From Megalobrama amblycephala (lineage: Eukaryota; Chordata; Actinopteri; Cypriniformes; Xenocyprididae): a DNA stretch of 64,000 bases. Positions 25,225 through 36,437 of this stretch are shown here, piece by piece. Position 1 is the stretch's first letter. Every line of letters begins with the position of its first letter. Made by a program: the position numbers and the translations under genes. The stretch lies in contig NC_063049.1 of NCBI RefSeq assembly GCF_018812025.1, forward strand, positions 8,275,085-8,339,084, in the 5' to 3' direction. The notes beneath the pieces are model-generated. The model made no database searches. It was not told where the DNA came from and saw nothing but the letters and a program-made list of their open reading frames with translations.

Positions 25225-25640
25225 AAACATTTATTTTAAATAACAGATTTTGATTGACTTATGATCATATGCTATAATTGGTTAAAGATTCATTCCTGTG
25301 ATCAAAGCTGAATTTTCAGCATCATTACTCCAGTCTTCAGTGTCACATGATCCTTCAGAAATCATTCTAATATGATGATTTGCTGCTCAAGAAACATTTC
25401 TGATTATTACTGATCAATGTTGTTCATATTTGTGTGGAAACCGGGATTCATTTGTTTCAGGATTCTGTTGAACAGAAAGTTCAAAAGAACAGCATTTATT
25501 TGAAACAAATCTTTTGTAACATTATGAGTGTCTTTACTGTCGCTTTTGATCAATTTAATGTCCTTGAATGAAATATATGAACATATAAATAAAGTAATGA
25601 ATAAAAATCTTACTGACCACAAACTTTTGAATGGTGGTGT
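25225..25640. repeat. High-copy cyprinid dispersed repeat
   Basis: Contains AAAGCTGAATTTTCAGCATC, CCAGTCTTCAGTGTCACATG and GACCACAAACTTTTGAATGG, phrases I know from a repeat common across cyprinid genomes. A diverged piece lies at 11.9-12.1 kb. No coding capacity. Confidence 0.75.
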
Positions 25641-25732
25641 ATGTAAACTGGGTCAGTAATGATTTAACAAAGTATTGTTGAAACTTGCTAAACGCTCTCT
25701 GTCAGAGTTTGGCAGGCTCTTCTCTCCCACAG

Positions 25733-26030
25733 TCTCCAGCTGTCCAGTGGGGTGCGCCAAGTCGCAGAAGGTGAGCTGCCTTACCGTGTACCTCAACTCG
25801 TTCTCTCTCGCTCTCCGGTCTCTATCACCTTTTCTCATTCAGATGCAGAAATGGCCAGACCTCAGCGTGTGGACGCTGCCCTCTGCCCTGCTGATCAGAC
25901 CTCGCCTGCGAACCTCATGATGACCATGAGGATGTGGGATCCAGAAGATTCCAGGAGAGTGTTGATTATAACCGGATCGTTTTAGTTTTGTCATTTCACA
26001 GCGTAAATGCTGTAAGACATGGAGAATAAA
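25733..26030 (+). other. Candidate terminal exon pair with poly(A) signal
   Basis: A 38-base segment (25,733-25,770) is preceded by the acceptor-like TCTCTCCCACAG and followed by the donor GTGAGC. A 72-base stretch ends in the strong acceptor CACCTTTTCTCATTCAG, and the next segment starts at 25,843. Joined, one frame runs through both segments without a stop (SSCPVGCAKSQK, then MQKWPDLSVW) to a TGA at 25,918-25,920. AATAAA lies at 26,025-26,030. The encoded peptide is not one I recognise, and no upstream exon was found. It could be a host 3' end, a lncRNA or coincidence. Confidence 0.25.
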
Positions 26031-26955
26031 AACAGAAAAACAGATGCACATTTGTGGATATATCTAGTTGTAGGCTTATGCCCTTGTAACAAACAATTCT
26101 ACAACTTTCCTCTATAGCTCTAATGTTAAAGGGCTTATGCAATGTCAAGGTCACAGTTTCCAATTGAATTTTAGTTTGAATGCACTGTAAGGCAGAAACG
26201 CAAAACTGCAAATACATTGGCTACATGAATGTTTGCCAGTGCGAACTTGTGAGGTGTTACGAATTGCATTGTAATACTTAGAAAAGTTATCCATCAGTAT
26301 TTCCAGTGCCATCTCAATGTCCCTCGGTTGGTGCAGGAAATATGGCATCTTTGCTCCTGCATGGAAGCTATGGATGTTTTTGAGCCAATCACCTGAGCCG
26401 TAAATGCCATGTGACTAACGCAGGAAGGAGCCGCAGGAAAATGGCGTCTCAACAATGCTATGTTGCTAATGGCACAGCAAGAAGAACGCTCACAAATCAG
26501 TGGCACCCTTTTCCTTATGTGTATTATAATTTTGTTACTGTCCTCCGGCACAGTTTTATTATATTTTACTTTAGTTATTTTTTATTTTTTTTACTTTTGA
26601 ATGAATATGTCTCGTTGTTGTTCTGGTTTATTGCATTAATAATAGCAATACAAAGTACGCGCACAAATCCAGACCTTCACTAACATTTTAGTGAGCAAAT
26701 TAACAAATTACGCACTAATAAAACATCTTCTATAATAGGCTATAATAAAGTTTTACGAATTATTGTGGCACTTTGCAGGAATTTTATTTGGTAAAAATAC
26801 ACCGCTAAATTTGACTAGATGAAGATGGTCCAGAAGGTGTAGTTACGGCTTCCACCAGCAGGTGCTGACTGGACCACATGTTTCGCAGCGCAAAGACGCA
26901 TGAATTTGAGCTTGTGTAGTTGCGTTTACGTTCTCATGTCTTTGGATACAAGGCA
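26031..26955. other. No gene seen
   Basis: Intergenic. The part at 26,330-26,510 is more complex, but its opposing open frames are short. Nothing is supported. Confidence 0.45.
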
Positions 26956-27756
26956 TTAAAGGGTTAGTTCACCCAAAAATGTATAGTAATAAAGGGTTAT
27001 TACTCTCCCTCATGTCGTTCCACAGCTGTAAGACCTTCGTTCATCTTCGGAACACAAAATAAGATATTTTTGTTGAAATCCGATGGCTCAGTGAGGCCTG
27101 CATAGCCAGCAATGACATTTCCTCTCTCAAGTTCCATTAATGTACTAAAAACATATTTAAATCAGTTCATGTGAGTACAGTGGTTCAATATTAATATTTT
27201 AAAGCGACGAGAATATTTTTGGTGCGCCAAAAAAAAACAAAATAACGACTTATTTAGTGATGGCCGATTTCAAAACACTGCTTCAGGAAGCATCGGATCA
27301 TAAATGATTCAGTGTATCGAATCAGCGGTTCGGAGCGCCAAAGTCACGTGATTTCAGCCGTTGGCAGTTTGACATGCGATCCGAATCATGATTTGATACA
27401 CTGATTCATTTGTGCTCTGAAGCTTCCTGAAGCAGTGTTTTGAAATGGGCCATCACTATATAAGTCATTATTTTGTTTTTTTGGCGCACCAAAAATATTC
27501 TCGTGGCTTTATAATATTAATATTGAACCACTGTACTCACATGAACTGATTTAAATATGTTTTTTTTAGTACATTAATGGATCTTGAAAGAGGAAATGTC
27601 ATTGCTGGCTATGCAGGCCTCACGGAGCCATCAGATTTCAACAAAAATATCTTAATTTGTGTTCTGAAGATGAACGAAGGTCTTACGGGTGTGAAACGAC
27701 ATGAGGGTGAGTAATAAATGACATTATTTTCATTTTTGGGTGAACTAACACTTTAA
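26956..27756. mobile_element. Foldback DNA element (0.8 kb), nearly uninterrupted
   Basis: Ends TTAAAGGGTTAGTTCACCC and GGGTGAACTAACACTTTAA. The two arms of about 390 bp mirror each other almost throughout. Examples are GGTGCGCCAAAAA with TTTTTGGCGCACC and GTGAGTACAGTGGTTCAAT with ATTGAACCACTGTACTCAC. The axis is near 27,355. The flanking TTAA/TTTAA may be part of the target duplication. Non-coding, same family as 17,687-18,821. Confidence 0.88.
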
Positions 27757-27944
27757 CACAACACTGTATCTGCAATTCCAGGAAATTTCATCTCATCCTT
27801 TTGATATTGTGCTCTGCCTTATTATTTTCAAGTTCAGTGATGCTTTTAATGAACTGAAATAAATATAATTTAACAATAAGTATGTAAATGTTTTAATTGT
27901 AAGCATTTTATGGCACTGTGCTCTGTGCTTCGCCACATTCCCTT

Positions 27945-28120
27945 GTGACAGAACTGTGTTCTGCCTGATTTTCCCCTCTGAAGAAGACTGTGGGCGCACT
28001 AATGTGATTAATAATGATGGTACAAGAGTGAAATTAATAGCTACTGAAGTAATTAGGCTGAGGAGAGTACTCATCAAATTATTCATCTGCATGTTAACAC
28101 TTCTCATTACACACACCTGA
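27945..28120. promoter_or_regulatory. Candidate conserved non-coding element
   Basis: A compact, non-repetitive stretch rich in homeodomain cores: GTGATTAATAATGATGG, GAAATTAATAGCTACTG and GTAATTAGGCTGAGG. No reading frame. Enhancer-like by texture only. Confidence 0.35.
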
Positions 28121-28175
28121 ATGTCAATATTGCTTTCAGTTTTCAGCTTTAAAATACATGCATTAGTATTCTTCA

Positions 28176-28178
<3 letters not shown>

Positions 28179-28225
<47 letters not shown>
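28179..28225. repeat. (TG)n microsatellite
   Basis: About 23 TG units. Confidence 0.97.
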
Positions 28226-28227
<2 letters not shown>

Positions 28228-28659
28228 TTTATTCTATTTGATCCCGTTTTTATGCTTTGGGTATTTGAATGATGTTATATAAATAAATAAAAATTATTAT
28301 TATTATTAATGCTTGATAATATTATCAACAATATTTCTAAAAATAACTGTAATAAATGCACAATGTCTAATATGGGAACAGATAAAGGTCTATTATTTTA
28401 TCGCGGAGAGAGCAACAGTATAACTTCATAGATTTATGTATTATTTGACATGATTCCCATATTTATAATTATACAACTATTTATAATTATGCATTTTATT
28501 TATATTTCTGATGTTGAGATTTCATCATTGCGTCACTTCAATACAATTCCTTTAGCTATCTGTTAACATTTGCACATATAAAAATAATGATATAATTCAG
28601 GTCCTTAATTTAGACTTTTATAGTGATCTAAATAATCGCCGCTAACTGCAGCATACCTG
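28226..28659. other. No gene seen
   Basis: Very AT-rich intergenic DNA. Confidence 0.55.
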
Positions 28660-29585
28660 ATGTTTTCATGAAAGAAATTCACGGCTCAAGTGCTCGTCCT
28701 CTCCTGACTGCAGTTCCTCTGTCGGCCTACAGGGGGCTCTAGTGTACCACAGAATCCACCCAGCGGCAGATGAAAGACACACGACGGCCTCTGAAACACT
28801 TTCACCGCGTCTGTCAGCGGCGGCCTTAAGATGCGCCTCCAATCACACGAAAACAGCCCAGATAAACTAACACAACACATGCTCTGAGTGTTTGAGAGGT
28901 GGGTGAGTTTAAAATCACCTGTAAATAAGATCTGATATTCCGCAGTAGCATATATCTGTGGAGTTCGTGTGCATATGCTACAGTGCGCGACAATTTATGA
29001 CTATAGGCCTATGCGTTTATTTTTGTAAGCGCTCGCGCGTGTGTGTGTGGGGCTGCCGATGCGAGCGTCTGATGAGTAGGCCAGAGAAGCATCTGAATTT
29101 TAATGATGTTGAAGATGATATTGTGTGTCCTTCAGCCTGTTATACTGACACAAGCTCTCCATAAATCATCATATAAGCCCATCGTAAAATCAATACCAAA
29201 CTGCAACCTCAGCGCCGACGCACTCCACGCCTCTCTCACACACTCCTAACTGCTTAAACTTTAGCCGTAATGCCGTTCGACCTATAGGTTAAGATCAGAG
29301 CGTGTTTAATTTGTATTGTAATAGAGACTTTCTAATCCGTAATGAAATGTCTATTAGCCGGGCTTTGCTGGGAACATTGGTGATCAGCTCGCGAAACAGC
29401 CACGGCAATTACGTTTGTGTCTTTGTCCTGGAGTGAGTGAAGCCAGTTTAGCCGCTCGATAAATGTTAATCCAGTGTGGAGAGATCCGCGCGTTTGAACA
29501 GGACTCACGCCGGCTTTTTCCCCCCCAGAAGCGGCTTTGATCTTGCTGCCCCGTGTTGGCCTTTCAACAGAGAACAGACACGACC
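28660..29585. promoter_or_regulatory. Candidate regulatory block
   Basis: Mixed-composition DNA with moderate CpG content. The clearest parts are about 28,680-28,880 and 29,280-29,570, the latter with GTTTAATTTGTATTG, CTATTAGCCGGGC and GGCAATTACG. Open frames on both strands are short and conflicting. No splice pairs were seen. Conservation cannot be tested here. Confidence 0.33.
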
Positions 29586-29589
29586 GTCC

Positions 29590-29628
29590 AACACACACAC
29601 ACACACACACACATACATACATACAAAC

Positions 29629-29659
<31 letters not shown>

Positions 29660-29660
29660 G
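29590..29660. repeat. Compound (AC)n/(ATAC)n/(AT)n microsatellite
   Basis: Consecutive AC, ATAC and AT blocks. The frames through it are artefacts of the repeat. Confidence 0.95.
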
Positions 29661-29690
29661 ACACACACACAAACATTGCTCCATTATAAT

Positions 29691-30618
29691 CAGTGTTGGG
29701 TAAGTTACTCTTAAAAAGTAATTAATAGCTACTAATTACATCTTCAACAGAGTAAGATTACTGTATAACTACTCTTAAAAGTGTACTTATTACTAATTAG
29801 CATATTTTCTAAATATCCCAAATCAACCTTGAACAATAGGACACTCTAAAAAAATGCTGGGTTAAAAACAACCCAAGTTGTGGTTGTTTTGATCCAGCAG
29901 TTTGGTTAAATGTTTGTCCAACCTGCTGGGTATTTTATTTAACTCAACTTTTGTTGAAAAATTACTATATGTCTGTCTTAAAATGACCCAAAATAGGTTG
30001 GAAATTAAAAATCAGACACATAATTACTAGAGGCAACAATAATAATCAAAATGTGAACATTTATTAATAAGCAACATATTAATACATGTTTATTATTTAT
30101 TAAACTAATTAATAAATGTTCATTTATTAAACATATTAATAAATGTTAACGTCCAACCTATTTGGGTTCATTTTAAGTGAGAAATACAGTAATATTTAAA
30201 TAATAGTTGAGTTAAATAAAGCTACTCAGCAGGTTGGGTCAGACATTTAACCCAACTGCTGGGTTTGGCCATTTTTAACCCAACTTGGGATGTTTTTAAC
30301 CCAGCATTTTTTAGAGTGAAGGATAGACACGAAACTGCACTTTTGATTCTATCAAATTAACAATATAAAATTGCATAAATTATTCTTGAACTGACCAAAG
30401 TGTGTAAAGGGAGAAGGTTACATTAAAAACATACTTTTAACATTCAATTTTGATGTTAAATCCACTATTGTTTTATATTGAATTCTTCTATACAGTATTT
30501 AATGCAATTACATCAGAAGCAACTGTAATTAAATGACAGAAAAAATTAAGAATAATCCCTTACTTTACTTTTTCAAGAGAAAAGTCATTAAATTGCAGTA
30601 ATTAGATACCCAACACCG
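29691..30618. mobile_element. hAT-type non-autonomous element
   Basis: Ends CAGTGTTGGGTAAGTTACT and AGATACCCAACACCG are inverted. The flanking 8-mers ATTATAAT (29,683-29,690) and TTTATAAT (30,619-30,626) match at 7 of 8 positions, fitting the 8 bp target duplication of hAT transposons. No transposase. A foldback sits inside. Confidence 0.8.
29842..30318. mobile_element. Nested foldback element, copy 1 (0.48 kb)
   Basis: Ends CACTCTAAAAAAATGCTGGG and CCCAGCATTTTTTAGAGTG. Both arms carry repeated AACCCAAC/GTTGGGTT motifs. A second copy lies at 57,641-58,205. Inserted inside the hAT-type element, hence younger than it. Confidence 0.88.
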
Positions 30619-31080
30619 TTTATAATAGTGAAGCGTTATGAAGAAAACCTGTTGTGAATGTGTTATGTGTAGTAAAATACTTCAGTAATTATCATCCAAT
30701 ATGATGTTTTCATTATAATATGGAAAAAAAAAAAAAAATCCTTTCACTGCACATGCAAAGTGTACGGGTTTATGATTCGACATCACTTTATCCTTTTTTA
30801 CCTCGGGACAAAAACAACTGAAGAATAAAAAAAAATCAAGGAAACAAAATGTTACGAAAGAAAACAGTGGGGCTGTTTTTACAGTGATCCCTCCAACCAG
30901 CAATTCTGACATACAAAATACAGCATGTAAAAGACCCTGACGGGATCCAAACTACACACACACATTCAGGAGCCCATTTCTTTGCACAGCCTGTGAGCCG
31001 TAAACAGCTTATGAAAGTCAAATGGAAATGTGGCATAATCTGACAAGTGGAGTCTGTGCTTCAAAAACAGCACTAACAAT

Positions 31081-31176
<96 letters not shown>

Positions 31177-31587
31177 ACAAACAGTTAGTTGTGCCACAGG
31201 GTGTGTGTAATTTAACTTTTCAGGTGCTCCAGTCAAGAATATAAAATAATTAATAAATAAATATACTCACACACAGGACCCTCAGATGGTTTAATTAATC
31301 ATGTGTTTAGTAGCCTATTTATCTGGATCCCATGTAGGAGGAGACGTAGAAGAGACAAAAGGAGAGATTTGGTCTTTATTTTCTTCATCATACAAGTGCA
31401 GCTGTATCATCAACACAGTTTAACACCCTGCTGAGATACTTAAGAGCCAACAGTCTTACCATACTTTCACTAATTACAGGACAGAACCTCCTCTCAGTAC
31501 CATCGGGACACACTATTTGGATCTTCTCTACTTCCACAAAACAAGTACTGATCTATTAATGTGTCTAATTTAATATTTATAATATAT
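30619..31587. other. Intergenic with (AC)n at 31,082-31,173
   Basis: A 46-unit AC tract generates long poly(TH) and poly(CV) frames that are not genes. The remainder is AT-rich and unremarkable. Confidence 0.8.
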
Positions 31588-32464
31588 TTAAAGACACAAT
31601 ATGTAAGATTTTTGGATTAAAATATCCAAAAACCACTAGAACAGTGCTATACATTTTGTTGACTTGTGCACTTACATTTTCCCAAATGTTTCCAAGAATG
31701 TGTAAATCCAGAGAAATAAGCAATTTTAACCAGGACACGGACTGTGTCCATGTGTTGCCTTTCAATGACATCATACCCGCGTTACCCTCGATTTCCAGTT
31801 TTATTTTGTAGAAACCATGGAAACACCAAAGACGCTTTAATATATTATTTGTTTTCTTTGACAGGTGAGCAACTGTTTGGATGGATAAATTCATCAACAG
31901 AAAACCATGTTATATAGCTCAACACAGTAAGTCTTATTTTTTAAATCTTGTTTTCTTGATTTACCACAAGTACCATGTTTTACCATGCCTAATATTGATC
32001 TAGTTTACTGCAGCGTGCAACAAGTGTCTCATAGCAGCTGCCGAGCGAACGCAGAGTAGCACCATAACAACTTTCAACTCACAAATGTGTCTAATATGAT
32101 AAAACAGCGCTGCTTTACCCCACATATTCATGACTGGAAGAAGCGGAAGCGCTCGTCTGCGGCATAATAAAAGCTCCACTGCTCTCGAGGCGTGTGTCGC
32201 GCTCGTCTCTTATTAGCAATCGCTCCAGCAGAATCATTTCTGCTCGCACATCACTCGGCCCTGCTCTGCGTCACACTACAGTAATGTTAATAATATCCTC
32301 CATGAACATGATTTCTGCCCAAGTCTTGTCAGATTCTTTCCACCGGCTGTAGACGTGAAGACAACACCTCCCATGATTCCGCAAAATCAAGGAGTCATCA
32401 AACTACGCCTTTGTTTTTGAATAAGCGACCTCTAGTGGCAAAAATTTACATATTGTGCCTTTAA
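31588..32464 (-). mobile_element. TIR element, copy 1 (0.88 kb)
   Basis: Ends TTAAAGACACAATATGTAAG and TTACATATTGTGCCTTTAA. A second copy in opposite orientation lies at 36,438-37,214. On the − strand an open frame ending at 31,577 shares a patchy protein match with the other copy (KLEIEG, GNIW, VNK, VLVVFGYFN). The strand given is relative to that frame. Superfamily not assigned. TTAA-bounded. Confidence 0.75.
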
Positions 32465-32744
32465 TTTTTTCAGAAAAATACAGTGGAATTCAGTGCAAAG
32501 TCAAAATTAAATTGATTAAAGTAGGAAATTATATCACAGAAAACAGAAAGGACCTTATTCTTTCAAGACTATTTGTCAAGCTCAGGAAGTTTCATATATA
32601 ATTTGAGTATTATGTGGCAAGGTTAATTCAGGTTGTCAAGGGGAATAACCTTAAGTAAATTTCATAATATTCATAATTAAAGTAAATAAATAAATAAATA
32701 AAAATACATTTAGATGTTTACATGTATTGTAGGTGTAAGGAATT
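32465..32744. other. No gene seen
   Basis: AT-rich with a short (TAAA)n near 32,685. Confidence 0.5.
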
Positions 32745-33265
32745 ATGGTCACACTTTATATTAGGTGTTTTTGACTAATATGTATTTACAACAAACAAAA
32801 TTAATTATTAGGAACAGTGTACTTCTTGTGTTGATGTTGTATTGTGCTGATATTGAGGTGGATATGGGTAAGGCTAGGACATTATAGATTTAATACATAA
32901 AATAATCACAGATGTTATAACATGCAAGTATTGTTTAATTATAAGTACAATGTAAAAACTTGTATGTACACAAGTGCATTGTGTCAAATGATTTATTTAA
33001 ATGTTATTACATAGTAGTTAAAAAAAACAAAAAACAATATGGGACCAGAATTATGTTACTATTTTTTTTTTTTTTTGTAAAGATTACACCACTTGACATT
33101 TTTAAATAAAATTAACCTTTTTTTTAGAAACCAACATGAATATTTATAGTGTACAAACTGTATATTCACTCCCCTACCCCTAAACCTACCATCACAGAAA
33201 ACTTTCTGCATTTTTACATTTTCAAAAAACATAAAAAACAATCAAAAATGTACCCACAAGGTATT
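32745..33265. repeat. Fragments of cyprinid dispersed repeats
   Basis: GGTCACACTTTATATTAGGT (about 32,748) and CCCCTACCCCTAAACCTACC (about 33,170) with GAAAACTTTCTGCATTTTTA are phrases I associate with widespread fish repeats. A T run sits at 33,060-33,077. Edges are not defined. Confidence 0.5.
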
Positions 33266-34045
33266 ACCGGTATTACTATTCATGTGTCCTCATAACATAG
33301 GAAACACCAGGTACACACTCACACACACTCACCTCACACAGCCTATCCTCCTCTTCTTTATCAGATCTTGCCGTACACCCTCTTACACACATACACGAGT
33401 GTTTCGGCAGGGACACTGGTATGGTGTCATCAGCAGTGCTGTAGTTATGCTTAAGTGACATAGGTGCTGTGAGGGTCTTTCTGCATGTAACATACTGTGC
33501 AAAGGGCAGAGCGTCTGTAGAGCAGGTCACACATCTGACAGTGGATAAGATGGGATACGCACCAGCTCATCACTTCACCGTATCTCATTCTTGTTGATTT
33601 GATTTTTATGGATGTCTTTCTAGAAATATTATTACTTGTTCATTTTGTTATGCACAACATAGCTTAACCTGCTCTGGCATTTCGTGTTTGAACCTTAAGT
33701 AATAACCTACAACAAACAGTGAGACTGAGAAAGACAGAGAGAAAGACAGTAAAAACATGTATGTGAGGATGACAGGGCGTCCCATGAGGCCGTGCGATGG
33801 GCGACCAGGGTCTGCGGACGTGTGTGTGGTTCTCTGGGATGAGTTTGTCAGTGTCCGGGGTCACGCAAAGCGTGACCTCTTACTTCTGTCTGCACTGTAA
33901 AAAAAGACACACACATCATCCAACTGCTGAGTACCGCAAAAAATGACAAACTTCTCTCTGTCACGTTCACATGCGGCCTTGAAATAGTTCGACCACATCC
34001 TTGTGTTCCTTTGAGAGAGAAAAAAATTAATTAACAGAAATGATC
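33266..34045. other. No gene seen
   Basis: Intergenic. Short − strand frames at 33.3-34.1 kb have no domain or splice support. Confidence 0.45.
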
Positions 34046-35649
34046 TACAAACCTTATTCCAAAAAATTTGGGACACTGTACAAATTGTGAATAAAAAAAG
34101 GAATGCAATAATTTACAAATCTCATAAACTTATAATTTATTCACAATAGAATATAGATAACATATCAGTTGTTGAAAGTGAGACATTTTGAAATGTCATG
34201 CCAAAAATTGGCTCATTCTGGATTTCATGAGAGCTACACATTCCAAAAAAGTTGGGACAGCAGGTAGCAATAAGAGGCCGGAAAAGTTAAATGTACATAT
34301 AAGGAACAGCTGGAGGACCAATTTTCAACTTATTAGGTCAATTGGCAACATGATTATGTATAAAAAGAGCCTCTCAGAGTGGCAGTGTCTCTCAGAAGTC
34401 AAGATGGGCAGAGGATCACCAATTCCCCCAATGCTGTGATGAAAAATAGTGGAGCAATATCAGAAAGGAGTTTCTCGGAGAAAAATTGAAATGAGTTTGA
34501 AGTTATCATCATCTACAGTGCATAATATCATCCAAAGATTCAGAGAATCTGGAACAATCTCTGTGCGTAAGGGTCAAGGCCGGAAAACCATACTGGATGC
34601 CCGTGATCTTCGGGCCCTTAGACGGCACTGCATCACATACAGGAATGCTACTGTAATGGAAATCACAACATGGGCTCGGGAATACTTCCAGAAAACATTG
34701 TCGGTGAACACAATCCACCGTGCCATTCGCCGTTGTCGGCTAAAACTCTATAGGTCAAAAAAGAAGCCATATCTAAACATGATCCAGAAGCGCAGGCGTT
34801 TTCTCTGGGCCAAGGCTCATTTAAAATGGACTGTGGCAAAGTGGAAAACTGTTCTGTGGTCAGACGAATCAAAATTTGAAATTCTTTTTGGAAAACTGGG
34901 ACGCCATGTCATCCGGACTAAAGAGGACAAGGACAACCCAAGTTGTTATCAGCGCTCAGTTCAGAAGCCTGCATCTCTGATGGTATGGGGTTGCATGAGT
35001 GCGTGTGGCATGGGCAGCTTACACATCTGGAAAGGCACCATCAATGCTGAAAGGTATATCCAAGTTCTAGAACAACATATGCTCCCATCCAGATGTAGTC
35101 TCTTTCAGGGAAGACCTTGCATTTTCCAACATGACAATGCCAGACCACATACTGCATCAATTACAACATCATGGCTGCGTAGAAGAAGGATCCGGGTACT
35201 GAAATGGCCAGCCTGCAGTCCAGATCTTTCACCCATAGAAAACATTTGGCGCATCATAAAGAGGAAGATGCGACAAAGAAGACCTAAGACAGTTGAGCAA
35301 CTAGAAGCCTGTATTAGACAAGAATGGGACAACATTCCTATTCCTAAACTTGAGCAACTTGTCTCCTCAGTCCCCAGACGTTTGCAGACTGTTATAAAAA
35401 GAAGAGGGGATGCCACACAGTGGTAAACATGGCCTTGTCCCAACTTTTTTGAGATGTGTTGATGCCATGAAATTTAAAATCAACTTATTTTTCCCTTAAA
35501 ATGATACATTTTCTCAGTTTAAACATTTGATATGTCATCTATGTTGTAATTTGAATAAAATATTGAAATTTGAAACTTCCACATCATTGCATTCTGTTTT
35601 TATTCACAATTTGTACAGTGTCCCAACTTTTTTTGGAATCGGGTTTGTA
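34046..35649 (+). mobile_element. Tc1/mariner element, near full length (1.6 kb)
   Basis: TA flanks at 34,046-34,047 and 35,648-35,649, with ends CAAACCTTATTCC / GGAATCGGGTTTG. Each end has two copies of a TTGGGACA-type motif about 190 bp apart: outer at about 34,068 and 35,619, inner at about 34,251 and 35,438. This is the IR/DR layout that fish Tc1 transposases bind. It carries one transposase frame, largely intact. Confidence 0.95.
34404..35426 (+). pseudogene. Tc1 transposase, DD34E, N-terminus cut by two TGA
   Basis: Cut-and-paste transposase for the enclosing element. The expected start ATG at 34,404 gives MGRGSPIPPML and then two consecutive TGA codons (34,437-34,442). From 34,443 the frame is open to TAA at 35,424-35,426. 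Numbering from 34,449 as residue 1, helix-turn-helix DNA-binding segments span about 1-105 with a GQGRKT linker at 43-48. The catalytic triad is complete: D139 in WSDESKF, D229 in HDNARPH and E264 in SPIENIW, with exactly 34 residues between the last two. The first usable ATG after the stops is at 34,491 and would drop part of the first helix-turn-helix. Likely inactive unless the stops are read through or repaired by sequencing. Catalytically the best-preserved gene in the window. Confidence 0.95.
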
Positions 35650-35989
35650 ATTTATGTTAATATATGATGTACTTATGAGGGATAATGTACAGTCACCTGA
35701 CAAATTGCATCACCCTGAAGGGGTTTATTTTGCAAGAATAATCTGCTAATATATTAACTACATACATACATACATACATACATACCAAAAAGCTTCAGTT
35801 AAAATTATAATCTGTATTTTGTGTTTTTTATTTTATTTTTTATTGTGTCATTATGTTGCTCTATTTTTTACTGATACTGCTAAGGAAAAAACCTGAACAG
35901 AAAAACCTGAGTGTCTCCTTATGATGAGGCCAGCACACACTTACCTACGAAAAACTTTAAGAGAAAATATCTATCAGGAGGAAAGAATT
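35650..35989. other. No gene; (ATAC)n at 35,757-35,786
   Basis: AT-rich intergenic DNA with one tetranucleotide tract. Confidence 0.6.
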
Positions 35990-36135
35990 ACATTGACCTA
36001 AGCAGAGGGAGAGAGTGAAATGAAGCAGGATTTTCAGCATGGGCCGCTACATAACCTTCAGGAGGATTCTATTTTTCATTAGAGAGGTGTCAGACGCTCA
36101 GCTTTAATACCCTCATCCTGGCTGTGAGGAGAGAC
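35990..36135. promoter_or_regulatory. Candidate short conserved element
   Basis: A compact complex stretch (GGGCCGCTACATAACC, TTTTTCATTAGAGAGG, CAGCTTTAATACCC) within AT-rich flanks, without a reading frame. Weak call. Confidence 0.25.
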
Positions 36136-36437
36136 CTGCCCCAGTCTCAGCACATAATGAATAGAGCCCAACAGCCCAGTCACACTCAAATCAACACCGC
36201 TAGACACTCACAACACATCACCACATCAACAGATAACTGCACTTTAAAGGATTTCCTACATTTAGACACATGTATCTTATGCTGAATGCCCGATAACTAT
36301 TAGCTATTTAATGTGCCATTGTCACAAGCTGCTTGCATTCAAGTAAATAATCTATGATAATTACTTCCAAAATACACTAAATAAAGCCATGACAAAATAA
36401 TGTAAATAGTAATCAATGTAGGAAACAGATTAATTAT
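36136..36437. other. No gene seen
   Basis: AT-rich intergenic DNA. Confidence 0.5.

Noticed and set aside
31018..31236. Poly(Cys-Val) and poly(Thr-His) frames
   Set aside because: Pure translation of a 46-unit AC dinucleotide tract.
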